A stretch of DNA of 64,000 nt from Primula veris (GCA_963682055.1 OY821747.1:23496126-23560125), one strand, 5' to 3'; positions 9,861-23,030 are shown, counted from the stretch's first letter. Notes: generated by a model not told the origin, from the sequence alone. Made by a program: numbers and translations.

Positions 9861-12800
9861 CAAGTAAAAAACATATTCCATGTACGTACAGAAAAATATG
9901 CACACTAGATTGTTAAGTACTCAATGTCTTACCTTTTATTAGAGGAACATTGAGTAAATTACGATAAGCACAACGGCTCTTGACATAATTCTGAACTCTA
10001 GGTCCTTGAAAAGGCTCATCTTCGATAAATCTCTGCATTAGTACTTGAAACTGCTGAAAAGCACCCGCAACTTCGTTATACATGCGTACGCCACTTGGGT
10101 CCGTCTCCCATAATTCCAAGGCCTTTCCGTATTGCCAATGTAAGATTTCCCACGACAGACACGTGTGTCCCACGTATACGATTTCTAAATCGCTTTGCAG
10201 TTCAACTATAAACTTCATCATTGGGTCGTTTCCAATTTTTTTACGTTTTGACGGAAATATATTGTGCGTAAGAAGCGTTGATACTGATGGAATCGACTGA
10301 AGCGGATCCTTTAACTGTAGAAAACCTGTGGATGAACAAGACAAAATTATCATATTTTTTTAGTATAAACAAGTATATAAAGTGTAAACCTTGAGGTATA
10401 AGTTACCTTGACCATTTTCCCTAGATTGTGTGCTTGCCATTAATTTATGTGTGTACATGCTCACAATAAACAAATGAAGTCGCCCCTACATGATTTCGTG
10501 TAGCCGCTATATGAGAATAGATTACTTTAAGCTAACAAAATTAATAGAAATTAGGTGATTCTATTTGATTCTACTCAAATAAGTAGTGTATACCAATGTA
10601 AAGGTTGAGATAACTTAGAGAAACTTAGGTGGTATATCATTATTTTAGGGGTGTGAGTGTGACCTTTAAATTAGTGACAAGGTTTCCTTACGATTTAAAT
10701 AAACTATGCTAGCTACATGTGTAAACTTTAGCATAAACTACTACTGTTTCTGTAAGCCATAAAGAAAGTGCTAAATTCACATATAAATATTCTCAGTCTT
10801 GAAGAAAATGTGTCTTATGGAGTATATTCTATTTATGCATGAGGACTTACTAATATTTAAGAGCAGTAAATAGAGTTAGATACAATTCACCCTTTCATGA
10901 CCTATATAGTTAGTTGATATTATGAACAAACCAGAAATAGTCATACACCTATCATGAGGACAACTAACACTAACATAAACTTAATAAAAGTTGGAAAAAA
11001 TTAGGTGTGCATTCAAGGGAACCCCTTCATCTTTGTTAGTTTCAGCTCCATATTGTTCAACACACGTGGGGCTGGACTTTGACGTTATATTTTAGGCTTA
11101 TTTGTTTGTAGCTTTTGTAAGCAAAAAAGGATGGGCCTTTTGTTGGAAAATAAGGTTAAACTATTGGTCAACTGAAACAATAAACTTTACAAGGAAAATA
11201 TTACAAAGGCTAAACTAAAAAGTTACAACCAAACAAACCCTTGGGGCTTTTAAACAACATGTTCATCTATCCATATGGAGGAATAAGGGATATATATGAA
11301 TATGAACATTGAAAAAATGAAAAACATACAAGTATATATATAACTTCAGCCTAATTTACTAGCCTAAAAATCTGATATTTGTGTAAATTTTAGACAGGAT
11401 GATAAATTAAGTAAAGCAACGAAAAACAAATAACTTAAGGTACTTCTTTTGGTACATACCGATAGCATACATCTTCTGGTAATTTAATATATCCAGTTTT
11501 CGCATTCTGTCGGCATAGCTCTTGTAGAATTTTTGGAGCTCCCCAGCGCGATCAACGTGATGGAATTTCTCGTCCATTTTCCAAGGTTTGAAATCGTCGG
11601 CAATTTTTGGGGACTCGGATTCTTCTAAAATAGTGGGTAACCCTGTTGCCTTTACCTTTTTAAGCTCCATTTTCAACTGCTCAATCAGCTCTTGATGTTC
11701 CCATAGCTCATCTGAGTCCCACTCCGACTTAATTTTCGTATCGGCTTTTTTGTTTTCGTCAACAAAATCTTCTTCGGATAAAAACTCGGATTTTGATACT
11801 CCTTCGTTTTCGCAATGGGCCTCCTCTATTTTCCGAAGATATTCAATAGTGTACTTATCTTCCTCATTAACCATACTGCTTTTCTTTTCGTTTTCGTTTA
11901 ATGTGTCCATATTGGACTCATTTTTCATGATGGGTTTCTTGAAATCACTTTCACTTTCGCCACAAAAATATTTTCCGGACAAAACCTCCGATTCTGACTT
12001 GCGTAAGTCTTTGTAATGAGCCTCTTCGATTTTCTTCAGCTCTTCGATTGTGTAATTATGTTCCTCATCGACCAAATTATGTGTGTTTTCGTCTAGTCTA
12101 GCTAACTTGGACTTGTTTATCGTGTCGAATCTTTTTAAATCGCTTCCACTTTCATCACAGAAGTCTTTCTCTGGTAAAAACTTCGATTCTGACTTGCCTA
12201 GGATTTTAAAATGGGTCTCTTCGATTTCCTTAAGCTCTTCCATAGTGTATATATCTTCCTCTTTATCCGCATAATCTTTGTTTCCACATGGTTCAACCAA
12301 CTCACACTTGTTTTCCGATTTCACTTTTTCAGAACTGCTTTCACTTTCGCCACAAAAATCTTTTAACAGAAACTCCTTGTCGCTCTTGCCAACAACTTTG
12401 TAATAGGCCTCTTGGATTTTCATTAGCTCTTCGATCGTGTACATTTTTTCTTCATCAACCAAGCTCTTTTCGTCTTCGTCTAGTTTATGCATTTTATCAA
12501 TTAACCCATGTTCCTTTTCGACCTCACATTCATCTCCAAAATCATCATCCGATAAAACCCCGTCATTATATGAATCAAGTAAGCTATTTGTCAATGATTC
12601 TGGAGAACTCGAAAAGACCGTTTCTTCACCCGGATTCTCTTTTTTCTCCGTTACTTTTGGTAACTCTTTCGTTTCTTCTGACTTAATTTGCATATAAATC
12701 TCATCAATATATAAACCCCCATCATTAATCCTCTCACTATTTCCAAAGGCTTCATTCTCATCTTTAAGTTCCAAAATATCTTGTTTTTCAATAAAATCAC

Positions 12801-13851
12801 TTAAAACCTTAGGTTCCGAAACCGATTTTTCTTCATTATTTCCTCTGTTTTGACAAAATTCTTCATAAGATGGAAACTTGAATTGTAAACAGATCCCAGT
12901 TTCCTCTTTTTCCAAAAACCCGACTGGCAAATTCCCCAAATCATGTTTCGATTTCGAGTCGGTTACTATATGTGAAGAAATTTCCAAATTTTCCGATTTC
13001 TGCTTTTTCAAAACCTCGTCTTTCCTGGAATATAACCATACACATAAATATATTGCTCAAAACTAAGAAGAAAAAAAAGAGAGGTAAAATACTACTTATT
13101 TAAAAATGTTTGACCCTAGAATGAGTAATTTTGATTGAACAATATTATAAGTTTATAACTCTAATGAAATAACAGAAACCAGTAGTTGGGATGTTAAAAA
13201 GTAATGATACTTAAACTGCCTCAGAAAATATATACTAGAAAGGCTTATTTCCTCAGCTTTTAATCTTACAGTTTCAGCTTTATAATGTACTGTATTTAAC
13301 TAACTAGCCTAAAAAGTTACTTCCCAATAACTCAAAGAGTGAAAAAACTAAAATTTAAATAACAAGCCAGCTAAAATTATTACAATCTACAAACAAATAA
13401 GCCAACTTTTATAATGTACTGTATTTGACTAACTAGCTTAAAAGTTTGAACTATCAAACAAGGACTAGCTAGGAGGGGGCTGGCAGGCTACAACCACCCC
13501 GTATTATAAAATAAAAACACATCATTCCATGTTTATTTTACCTATAAATTTATAAAAATGGTTTAGCCCTCGTATATTTTTTCGTATGAACCCTAGCTCC
13601 GCCACTGATTTGAAACAATTCATAATGCAAAAAAAAAAAAAAAAAAATTTAAGTTACAAGGCAACTTATATGCTAACAATCTACAAACAAATAATCTTAA
13701 AAAAAACTTATAAAGATGAATGAGTATTTGAATAATACCTGAATAAGTGTGACCGAAACAGGGGAGGCACATACTTGTAAAGAGAGATAAATATAATGCC
13801 AACCAAAGTAACAGTTTTTTTACACAAAAACAGTAATATTGAAAAACCCAT
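8767..13851 (-). CDS. DUF1666 family protein, five exons, complete
   Basis: Exons (minus strand): 13851-13739, 13024-11460, 10325-9933, 9614-9376, 9021-8767; all introns are GT-AG and phases agree, giving 854 residues. Exon 1 codes for a hydrophobic N-terminus (MGFSILLFLC, then TVTLVGIIFISLY), a likely membrane anchor. Exon 2 (residues about 38-559) is acidic, low-complexity, and holds four tandem 65-residue repeats around YTIEELKKIEEAHY. Exons 3-5 are the conserved DUF1666 core: RMRKLDILNYQKMYAIG, then VYVGHTCLSWEILHWQYGKA, EPFQGPRVQNYVKSRC, DFAITSDILVEILEESIRIF and the C-terminus ETSFLLFPC. The family is plant-specific and has no established biochemical role, so none is assigned. The exon 1 start is chosen because it splices in frame and supplies the hydrophobic segment. 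MITEs lie in introns 1 and 2. Confidence 0.88.
11095..11243. mobile_element. MITE in DUF1666 intron 2
   Basis: Ends are GGCTTATTTGTTTGTAGC on the left and ACAACCAAACAAACCCTTGG on the right. They form a terminal inverted repeat around GG(C/G)TT(A/T)(T/G)TTG. The same end type occurs in intron 1 (13242-13403). Probably a hAT-type miniature element; no clear target duplication was read. Confidence 0.5.
11770..12480 (-). repeat. Four in-frame 65-residue coding repeats in exon 2
   Basis: Units start near 12450, 12257, 12060 and 11863 (minus strand), about 195 nt apart. Each reads roughly YTIEELKKIEEAHY, then a K-S-E-S-E-F-L segment, then DFCGESESD, then a Lys/Asn-rich linker. The period is a multiple of three, so the frame is kept. 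Sequence between units has diverged, so this is not a recent slippage. Confidence 0.85.
13242..13403. mobile_element. MITE in DUF1666 intron 1
   Basis: Starts GGCTTATTTCCTCAGC and ends CTACAAACAAATAAGCC, an imperfect terminal inverted repeat of the same type as the intron 2 element. Non-coding, about 162 bp. Confidence 0.5.
13465..13612. mobile_element. Short non-autonomous element with a TCCGCCACTG end
   Basis: Left part GCTAGGAGGGGGCTGGCAGG and right end CCCTAGCTCCGCCACTG. The right end, read backwards as CAGTGGCGGAGCTAGG, is a widespread plant transposon terminus. A second copy of the TTCCGCCACTG end occurs at 32625-32637. Lies in intron 1 of the DUF1666 gene. Confidence 0.4.
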
Positions 13852-15286
13852 AATCACTCTTTCAAAAACACACAAAACACATCTATTTTTAATCTCCCAA
13901 AAAGTTATATTTAATTAATTTCTAAGCAAGGAAGAAGAAGAAAAAACAGAGTAGTTGAGTGAACTCGAGAGTTTTGTTGAATATTTCAAAAAAATGAATT
14001 TGACCCAACATTATAGTGAAGAAATGAGAGATATTTGACCTAATATTAAGGGGGTGCAAGATTTAAGGTGGTGATAATTACAACCCAACGACTTGGTTTT
14101 TATGAGTTTGCTTGGAAAACTGATATTCTGTTACTATTTATTTACATAAACATATTATACATATTATGTATGTATATGTGTGTATTTGTAAGGTGAATGG
14201 TATGTTTTTTATGTTTATTCTCTGCAAATTCAATGAAAGCGTGAAGAGAGAGAGAGACAGAGATTGAATGTTTACGTGTGGTGAAAAATATTGAATTTGG
14301 TTTTTTATTTCTGTTACATAACATAAGAGTATTTGACTTTATAAATATTTATGGTAAAAGTATTAATGTGGAAACTGGAGAAATTGGGTCCATTCCACAT
14401 AGTTTCATATTTTTGGTAAACTTGTGATTAAATAGGAAAGTGTATTTTTTCCCCATATTTATTGGGATATTTATCGGATTTCAGAATTTTGTTTCATCTT
14501 GGATCATTATTGTATGCCAAACATTATAAAAAAATTGTCTAAAAACGGACATTTGTTACGTAATAGAAACGGTTTATCTTATTGTTCTGTTATCGGTTTA
14601 ACCGCAACTATTATAGCGTCACACTAACTAACAGAGTACCTATTTGTGTACATTTTCTTAAACTGAAAGTTTGTGTTTATCAAATTCTTTATTCTTTATG
14701 AATGAAACAAAATAGTCAGAAACTTGTTTTTATTTTTCTAAATTGTACAATTAAATGCTAATTTAGATTTACCATAAATTTGTACAAATTAAATGGTAGT
14801 TGATTACAGTACATTTTATACCGGTCTAACCAAAAAGACATTCTTTTAACTTTCACAAATTTAATGTATGACACAGTAACGAGGGATACTAAAAAATATC
14901 TCAGTTAGTCGGTTGAAATAATTTTCCATTACATTATTGTGGTAGGGGTCGGTTTTCTTTCCATCATAGAGCTTAATTTAATTTACGCGGTAATGAAAAT
15001 TCTCACAAAGAGTCAATAGTACGTACTTTCCATTTAGAATAATAAAACATCACTTTCACGCGTTACATTATGCAATAGTAAATACTTTCCATTTACAAAT
15101 ATTCATAAAACTAACACCTCAAAAATGATGTAGATATGATGATAAAACGGTAGAGTAGAATAGTAAATGTGAAACAGAAATAGCTAATTATAGAGATTTA
15201 GTCTTCTTCTTCTTTTTTTGTTATTGTTAATATTAAACGCTCAACTAATCATGAGTCTCAAGAAGGCAATGAAGCATTATTTAGCG
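13852..15286. other. Upstream region of the DUF1666 gene, otherwise empty
   Basis: Likely holds the promoter and 5' leader of the minus-strand gene. The sequence is AT-rich, with a GA-rich patch at 13925-13950 and GAGAGAGA near 14246. No TATA box can be chosen with confidence. No gene or RNA seen. Confidence 0.4.
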
Positions 15287-15510
15287 CCGTTCCCAATTAA
15301 TTATCTATTACGAAACTACGTATAATTTTTATCGATCAATAACTTATATCAAAATTTTCGAAATGAAAATTTTTAAAAGTTAATCATATAGTTTAAACAT
15401 TAAATTATATGATTTAGTTTTGAAATTTTTTATTTCGACAATTTTGATACATGTTATAAGCCGGTCAAAATTGCACGTAATTTCATATAGAACAATTAAT
15501 TGAGAACGGA
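15287..15510. mobile_element. Foldback MITE, 224 bp
   Basis: The left arm CCGTTCCCAATTAATTATCT is mirrored on the right by ACAATTAATTGAGAACGG. The arms continue inward (TATCAAAATTTTCGAAAT against ATTTCGACAATTTTGATA) and meet near 15400. Flanks show no convincing duplication. Confidence 0.65.
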
Positions 15511-16849
15511 AAAGGTATTCATCAGTAGTTCATCGGAGCTATGTAGTTATAAACATATATATTTTTATACTTATAGTTAAAAACATATAACTATATTTAC
15601 AAATATAAATTTTGTGTATAAGAAATTATAATTAAGAAACTCTCTCTTGTAAGTGGTATTAAAAACACAATTAAGTTTTAATTGAGTAGAAATAGTTATA
15701 TGTATCGTAATTTTGACGTTTAGTTTTTTATTTTTCTTCAAAGTTTAAACCAACCTATTTGAATTGAATCAAACCAATTGCGATTGACTTGGTTTTATTC
15801 TGCTTCAATTATTATTTGGTCCAAATCGAACCCAACCAAATTGATGACTTCTAATCGTTTCGGCATGTGTTTTCGAGTCGTCAATCCAACCGCGAACATT
15901 CCTACCATGAAACATTTTTATATGTCACTTCAAAAAAAACATGAATATTATAAGTCTTTGAGTGACTTTTGACCAGAGAAGGAAAGGTCAGAGAATACAT
16001 AGAAACCAACAAAATGACCATTGTACATTGTTTTTCTCGGGAAATTAATGTGATAGAACAAAATATTCCACTTTTTACCAGCCCTACACCAGGTGTCTTA
16101 CACCGTAATTAATTGCATAATATAACATTTAATGTTCCAACGGTAAAGTGTGGCTGGTAGTTAAATTTTTGCCCCAAGATTGTTGAGTATAATTTGTTTT
16201 ACCAAAATTTTCAAGTTATGTACATATTATTACTGCCCTCTTACGTTCATTTCTAGGACTCGTTTGGTTGCAGCTAAGCGAATAAGGTAGTAATTTGTTA
16301 AGTAAGAGAAAAAAGTTGGGTTCATCAAGGATCAAGCTAAATCAGAAAACTGTAGACTTTTAGTTGTACACAGTAAAGTCCAAAATTTGAGAAACAATAA
16401 GAAAACTGAGAAAAAAAATTGCAACTAAACATCGTTAAAATTAACCGTAAGGCGTGATTGTTAGATAATTCAGTGATAGCTGAATGGTTTGGTTACCTTG
16501 ACGTATAAACCATTATTAGCCTCTTGCAGCATTTAACTCTGCAATTTGTAGATTTTTTTAATTTTATTTTTTTTAAGTAACTTTAATTGATATGCTAAAT
16601 AAGTCGAAAATGAAGACACTTTTTTTAAAAAATAACAAGCTACAAACTTACCCACCTAAAAGTTACATCAGTTAAACACTTAATAAACTTCAAAACCTAT
16701 TCCATACTTCTAGATTTTAAGATGATAATTCTCATCGGAGCTACATTAAAACACAAAAGCACATAAACAAATTCCGATAGCTTTTGGAGGTTCAAATCTG
16801 AAATCTTGAGACCATGAGAGGAAGGTTATGTCCATAGAAAATCAGTTTG

Positions 16850-17990
16850 CACAGCGGAAAAAACGTGTCCAGATTCTTAGATTTAGTATGTACGTATATT
16901 ATCAAATAAATCCTGTTTTACCGTATCGGTTTATATCATACCGAATAACAGAAGGAAACAGATGGCGGTTGTGATGGAACAGATTCGCCTCAACTCTTCT
17001 ATCTTATTCTTGGACTAGCACATTGCTTCTTAAAAGATGACGGACTCTTTTTCTCTATAGACAATATCGAAATATAGTTATGAAAAACTTATTCTGCCAA
17101 AAAAATGACCTGCTATATAGGATAAGTTAGGGACTTGTACGCTAATTAGGATATAACTCCTTAAAAAGATTTCGTGCGATCATATCTCTTTAAAACTCGA
17201 TATATACACAATTTATTTAAATCGTGATTTATTCCACTAAATATCACGACTGATCTCTCTACCATAATTCGAATATCTAATTCGTTCCAATTGTCAAATA
17301 TGTTCACTATCTCCCCACGTAAAAATAAATCAGATACTCATTTATTAAATTAAATCACTGACTGATAACGTATTATCCCTAATACTGTCCGCTTAACTTA
17401 TTTGTCGTGTCGGATTATAAATCCACCTGCAGGGTCTACACGAACAAAACTTATAAGGTTACTCAAGTGAGTATCATCAATCCCTGTAACGTGGATTTAT
17501 TTTATTACTAATAAACACTGATACGAATAATGCTGTCATCTAACTCATTAATTTTATTAACTCGTTACGAATCTCACCATGTATGAATTAAAATGACAAA
17601 CACATTCATACATGCCTAAATAGAAATATAGAAATTAAGAGCATAAACAATAACTATGACCACAAGTTATAAATCATTTTGTCTAGTCAGTCACCAAATG
17701 ATTATTTCGTAACAGTGCTGTTTAATACACACAAAATGCACTAGTAAATGGAGTTGGAATTTATAAGTTCACTATAGTCAAGACAGACCTACTAAAACCA
17801 CGTACTACAACTCTACTGATGGTGTGTCCATTTTCTTCTAAAATTGTAAACATATAACTTATATTTTATTAGAACCGACAGTCTAATCTTCCGTATGTAA
17901 GCTATACTTTACACACTAGACCGTCTACTAAATAGAATAATAGACAGTTATTTACTCATTTAAACAATAATGATAAATAACAAACATGTA
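16850..17990. mobile_element. Possible non-coding retroelement sequence
   Basis: No reading frame. GCACAGCGGAAAAAACGTG near 16848 resembles a segment found in many plant LTRs; the copia LTR in this window has ATAGCGGAAACAAGTAA. The following kilobase resembles untranslated retroelement sequence in style only. No LTR pair, PBS or PPT was located, so this is weak. Confidence 0.25.
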
Positions 17991-18885
17991 TTTTAGTATA
18001 TTTCTAACCTATGTATCACTCCAAAATAAAGTAAAAACATCATTTTAGGACCATAGCAAAAGACCAGGATCCATATTTTGTTGCATTGAGAATGAAACCA
18101 TGTGATTGTGCATACACAAAAGTAGCATATATAACTCAATAGAGGCAAGACACATCTAGCGAAACCCCGACCAAATTCTCTTTTCATCCAGCTTAGACTA
18201 ACGGAGCTCACTATTTTACAATATACGAAGCGATCTATTAAATATAAAGAAAATAGTACCATTTAAGAATCGGAATTTGGAAAGAAATGAAAGGAGCTTC
18301 ACTAAATCCTTCATAATTTTCACGAGCAGATGAACGATTCTGTCTGGCTATGAGTCTCTGACTAAGTAGCTTAAAAGAGAGTTTTGCATGGTACGTATAG
18401 TCCTTGAATTGTAATAATTCATGATTCCACAATTGCGGGTTTTGCACCTACAATGAAATGAAGTTCCTCTAATTACGTTTGTCTTTTTTCCATTTAAGCT
18501 TTGTGATTAATTTGGGCCTAGCGTAGTACCTTTGTTGATTTGTACCTCGATTTCCTTACAATTATATAATTTTTGTTGGATTTTTTTAAATAAATAAAAA
18601 ATGGAATTTTCAAACTTAATTAATAGACCGGTTTTGATGGTTTAAACTTCACGAAACGGTATTGTTTGGTTACTTGCATGGAATTTTATTTCTCATTACG
18701 TTAAGTGTTATCAACTTAAGCTAATTATCATATTTTCGATGTTCTCAGAGGTGGAGTATAACCCCTCGACTTAGGAAACATGGACTACTTCATAATTGGC
18801 AAAAATGGGACTGTGGTGTGGACCCCCTGGGCCGAGCAAAAGGTACTCCTATAAGTTTGGCATGGAACTCCATGTGTATTCAGAG

Positions 18886-19205
18886 GCCCAAAGTTAGGTG
18901 GAATCGGGTAGTGCAGAATTGAAACTTACCCCATAATCAAATTTTATCCTTTGGCTAGCAGACCTGAACAGACTTTCCTCTATATAGATCGATCGCAAAA
19001 ACTGGATATTGTTCAAGTCAATAGATGCAAGCTTTGTGGGCGAAGAGTGGGGATACTAGAGACCACATTTTCTTCTCTTGTATACCCGAGACAAATTTGG
19101 TCTAACATCCGATGTAATTCCGGGTCTACTTATGGTAGAGGTGCGCGCCTTTGCGGGCATTGGTTAAAATGGCTGAATGTGAGAAGAAGTAAAAATGTAA
19201 CTTAA
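18886..19205 (+). pseudogene. LINE reverse-transcriptase C-terminal zinc-binding relic
   Basis: Across shifting frames the text reads PKVRWNRVV, a short Leu/Asp-rich part, then RCKLCG and DHIFFSC, then PETNLV. This matches the zinc-binding tail (zf-RVT) of plant LINE-type reverse transcriptases (C-x2-C, then H-x4-C). The frame shifts several times and carries stops. No RT core or poly-A tail is nearby, so it is a short dead fragment. Confidence 0.55.
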
Positions 19206-20605
19206 CATTATTACTATTTGACTACATATATACGTACCACGCCGTGTTATATTTGGCCAGATCGAGATGTATTTATATGATCCATCACGATATTGCATTC
19301 CATGGGAAAGTTCTCAAGGTAATCGGCTTCATGGTTACCACTAGTCTTAATAGCTCTAAAGGAGTACAAAATTTAACTAGAAATATAATTTTACTTAACA
19401 TTTGAAAACTCGATCCTAAAATCTTAGGATAACATAGTAGCAAAAAGCAATCATGTTATAAGGTCTAGCCTAATTAAGTGCATTTTAACGTTGGCTATAT
19501 TACACGCTAACTTCATCCAAAAGGGTCAATATCATTTTGTCCAAAAGCTTCATGATCTTTTTGGTTGTACCTTAAGATTATTAAACATATACTGTAGTTT
19601 ATTTCCAAGCACAAAAAGTTAATTGGACTTATCCTAAAATTTCGTCTCAACATACGAAGTAAAAAAAAAGAATGAAAAATGAAGTTAAATCACTGAGAAG
19701 CCAAAAATATGCCACATTAAAGTAATTAAAAAGTAGTTTTCATCAAGTAACAAATCAAGTCACTTATGAACTTGATAGTGTCGGTTTTAAGAAAGTAAAG
19801 TGTGAATTAGTGATTAAGATGCTATACATGTGGTCCTATATTATTGATTAGCGATTGTATCACAAGATGGGTCCGGTGGGTGAGTAACACAAAGTTTTGT
19901 TGATCGTTCATTCTTATATGTCCTCCTCACGGTATATATATTTAACATAATCCCGATTATTTGAATGGCTAATTAATTATAATAATGTTACATCAATTAT
20001 TGCATCAATCGATATGTACCCAAAAAAAATGTTACATCAATCAAAAGATTCACATTGATACCTTCTACTTATGCAATGAATCACGTATTTACTGGAAGTT
20101 GAAATAAAAAAAAATTCAGCAAGTTCATCAAGATATTAGATTTTCTTTTCTTACTAAAACGATTTCTTCGTACTATTTGTTTATCCCATTTTAAATTCTT
20201 CAGTAGCAAATTATAAAGTAATGGCTTTCTTTACATCTTGATTTTCACTTTCTCACCCCTTCCAGAACCGACTTTATAATATTGGTCAAGTCAAAGTTAG
20301 GTATGAAAATAAGTTTTATTTTATCACAACACAAAGTGGTCGACTAGGACTACTGTCACAACATAAATAACCATGAGTGTGCAAATACAATGTAAGGACT
20401 CTTATTTAGGTTAGCATTGTCAGATTTAATAAGTATAATGTCATGCTAGCTAGAAGCTCAAATTCGACAAACACATTCTCAATTTTGGTTGATTCAAAAC
20501 ACACACACACATATATGCATACGTACATAGATGATCCCATCTGCATAAATAGTTCAATACACATATATACGCAACAATTAACAAAGATCTATACAAATAA
20601 TGTAC
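19206..20605. other. Gene-free spacer
   Basis: AT-rich, no coding signal. GTTACATCAAT occurs twice (19987 and 20031), and CACACACACA occurs near 20501. Nothing else recognised. Confidence 0.5.
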
Positions 20606-20612
20606 GTGAAAG

Positions 20613-20626
20613 ATCTATATAAATAC
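20613..20626 (+). promoter_or_regulatory. TATA-box candidate
   Basis: ATCTATATAAATAC matches the plant TATA consensus and lies about 45 bp before the small ORF at 20669. In so AT-rich a region a chance match is quite possible. Confidence 0.35.
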
Positions 20627-20668
20627 TATCAAATCCAACACCTAATAATGACAAATTAATGTTCTAAC

Positions 20669-20836
20669 ATGCTTAGGGAGGTCATATCTCCGGCGAGGTG
20701 CATGGTCGTGGTTCTCCAAAAAAGTGGCAAGCCGGTGCGAAAAGAAAGGGATGAGATGCATGCACACAAAATTGGGGCTCGCATGTATGGAGGCCATGTG
20801 ATCATCGGTGGTGGTGAGAGAGGAGCGAATAAATAG
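20669..20836 (+). CDS. Unrecognised small ORF, 55 codons
   Basis: The ATG at 20669 opens a 55-residue frame of locally higher GC than its surroundings. It is basic (KPVRKERDE) and ends GGHVIIGGGERGANK. Two tiny upstream ORFs (ATG at 20648 and 20660, each closed within three codons) precede it, and a TATA-like box lies upstream. There is no signal peptide and no match to a peptide family I know. It could be a small-protein gene, an orphan exon, or chance. Confidence 0.25.
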   Translation: MLREVISPARCMVVVLQKSGKPVRKERDEMHAHKIGARMYGGHVIIGGGERGANK

Positions 20837-21239
20837 AGAGAAATTGGAGATAAGAAAGGGGCGACATAGTTTTCTTTTGTTGAGTTATCTTGAGCAGTGC
20901 CAACGTTAAATTTGATCACGAAGATACATGTGTTTTTGTTAAATAAGTTCACAGATTAATTTTATTATCTTCTTCCAATTATTCGTAGATTTTATTCTGG
21001 TAAAAATTACCAAGTACGGAGCTTTAAGAGTTGTAACCAATCAACCATCACATGCTATGATAAGAGTTTTGGGTTTGAAAACTTGATTTCATTAGATACA
21101 ATTAAGATGTTAATGCATATATATGTACTCCTTGTTTGAAAAATGAGGTCAAATTCTATTTTGGTTTCTACCAAATTATGGATTCCATTCCGTTCACTTT
21201 GACGCCCTGATTAATTTATCTATATTTTAGCAAGAATGT

Positions 21240-22200
21240 ATAATATGGGTAACCATTCGGTTTTCGGTTACGTTCAGGTTTCGAGTTTATTTGCCTAGCC
21301 CTTGCTAATTGGACCCGCATGAGACCAAGCTCCGGCTCAGTCGAGTTCATTTATTGTTTAGTTTATTTGAGTCTTCATTATTTTATTCATATTAGGCGTG
21401 AGACTTAGTTCTTATGTTTTACTATTGTTATACTCTTGCCGTACATGGAAGATATACAAATTTCGCATAATCTTGTTCTCAAGATGAGAGTGAAATATTC
21501 CTAATATGCCTTCAATTAGGGTAACAAATTTTTATTCTTTCGAAACACGAGGGTGGTCGAATATTCTTTTCTAACTTGATTAAATACTAAATACTACAAC
21601 TAGGCAAATATGTACACTCTCTTAAATTATGTATCCCAGTTTAATCTACGTGTACTTAGTAGAACTTTTGTCCAAACTCTATGCGTATCTAATGCAAAGA
21701 TACTCAAAGTAGGCTGCCGTTCATGAACATGATATTCTTGTTCGGTTCGTATTCGTTCATTTACTAACAAGTCGGGTCTGAACACAATAATAAGGCTCAT
21801 GAATATGTTCGGTTCGTTTGAAAACTCATTTAATTATTTTTAATATATATTACTGCTTATATGTAAATTTTATCTAATATAATGTTGATTATCAATAAAT
21901 ACTATTCAATTTAAATAATAAATTTATTTTTTAAACTAAATCTAACTAAAACTAAAATCATAATAACTAAATTTATTATTGCTTGTCTTAACACTTATTT
22001 TAGCTAAGTAAAAAAGATTCTATTATGTAAAACATATTAAATTTGTCAAAAAAACGTGTTGAGAAAATACTCATGAACAGTATCGTGAACAAGTTGTCTA
22101 TGAACAAATCGAGTTTGAGAAATATTTTAAGATTCATTTAATAGACGATCAGAGCTTGATCACATCAAATCTCACCTCGTCTCATTTGCTGTTCTAACTC
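21240..22200. other. Spacer with possible repeat carrying GTTCGGTTCG text
   Basis: TTCTTGTTCGGTTCGTATTC near 21736 and ATATGTTCGGTTCGTTTG near 21804, then CATGAACAGTATCGTGAAC near 22071, resemble dispersed non-coding plant repeats. Termini were not identified. Confidence 0.25.
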
Positions 22201-22379
22201 AAAGGTGACAGGTATCGGATTGAACATTTTGTACTCTTGACCAAGACTTGAGAAAATTTACACTGACAAACCTAAATACTTTAAAAATAATTATTCTTTA
22301 GGCATCTGTAGTTTTCGTTTAGCAGTAGTACTCACTACAATTAAGAAGAAAATCATTTACCTAAAACTATTGATAAACT

Positions 22380-23030
22380 AAGTGGCCGGCTTTGGGGCTA
22401 GGCCTAAGAAGCAAGTGACTAAAGTTCTCAAAAAACGTATATTTTTAAAATCCTCGTTTGGCAAAATATTAAATATATATAGTTTATTTTGTTTCTCTAA
22501 TAAATAGTTATCTGTGTTCGAGTGGTTGATTGACTTATTAAAAAGTCTAGTCTATCTGTGTTCGAGTGGTTGATTTACTTACTAAAAAGTCTAGTAAATC
22601 TGTGTTCGAGTTTTTGCGGAGACAGGATTTTATTTATTTATTTCATTATAGAATTTATAGTACACTAATGAACCCTTTAATTTTATGTAAGATTCTATGT
22701 GCTCTCATATATTAAAGAAAATAAGAAACGACCTGATTTGTTAAATAGATAACAAATTTGGTCTATGATTTACGTTTTAAAAAATCATAGTATAATTTTA
22801 GGTCGATTGCGAAGTTTATAAAAAATTTGCTTCGTATTACTGATTTTTTTTTGTTAAATGTGCTCAATTTATTGCATCTAATGTTTTCTAACTTGATATT
22901 TTACCATTTATTAATCGTATTTTATAAGTTTTGTTTAAATATCTTTTTTTTTTTTACGAAGAAAAAAAATGCTCATTTTTAAGGTGGATTAAGGCCCCCA
23001 AAACTCTGAAAACGGTCCTGAACTTAGTAT
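22380..23030. other. Possible decayed transposon
   Basis: Ends GGCCGGCTTTGGGGCTAGGC (22383) and AAGGCCCCCAAAACTC (22991) form a loose inverted pair. The inside is AT-rich and non-coding, and includes the 44-bp tandem repeat listed separately. Confidence 0.3.
22511..22614. repeat. 44-bp tandem repeat, 2.4 units
   Basis: Units start with TCTGTGTTCGAGTGGTTGAT at 22511 and 22555. A third, partial unit starts at 22599. The first two differ at a handful of bases. Confidence 0.9.

Noticed and set aside
11750..12697. Plus-strand frames opposite DUF1666 exon 2 (for example 12288-12686)
   Set aside because: Antisense shadows of a long acidic coding exon; Ser/Leu/Phe-rich by complementarity, no domain.
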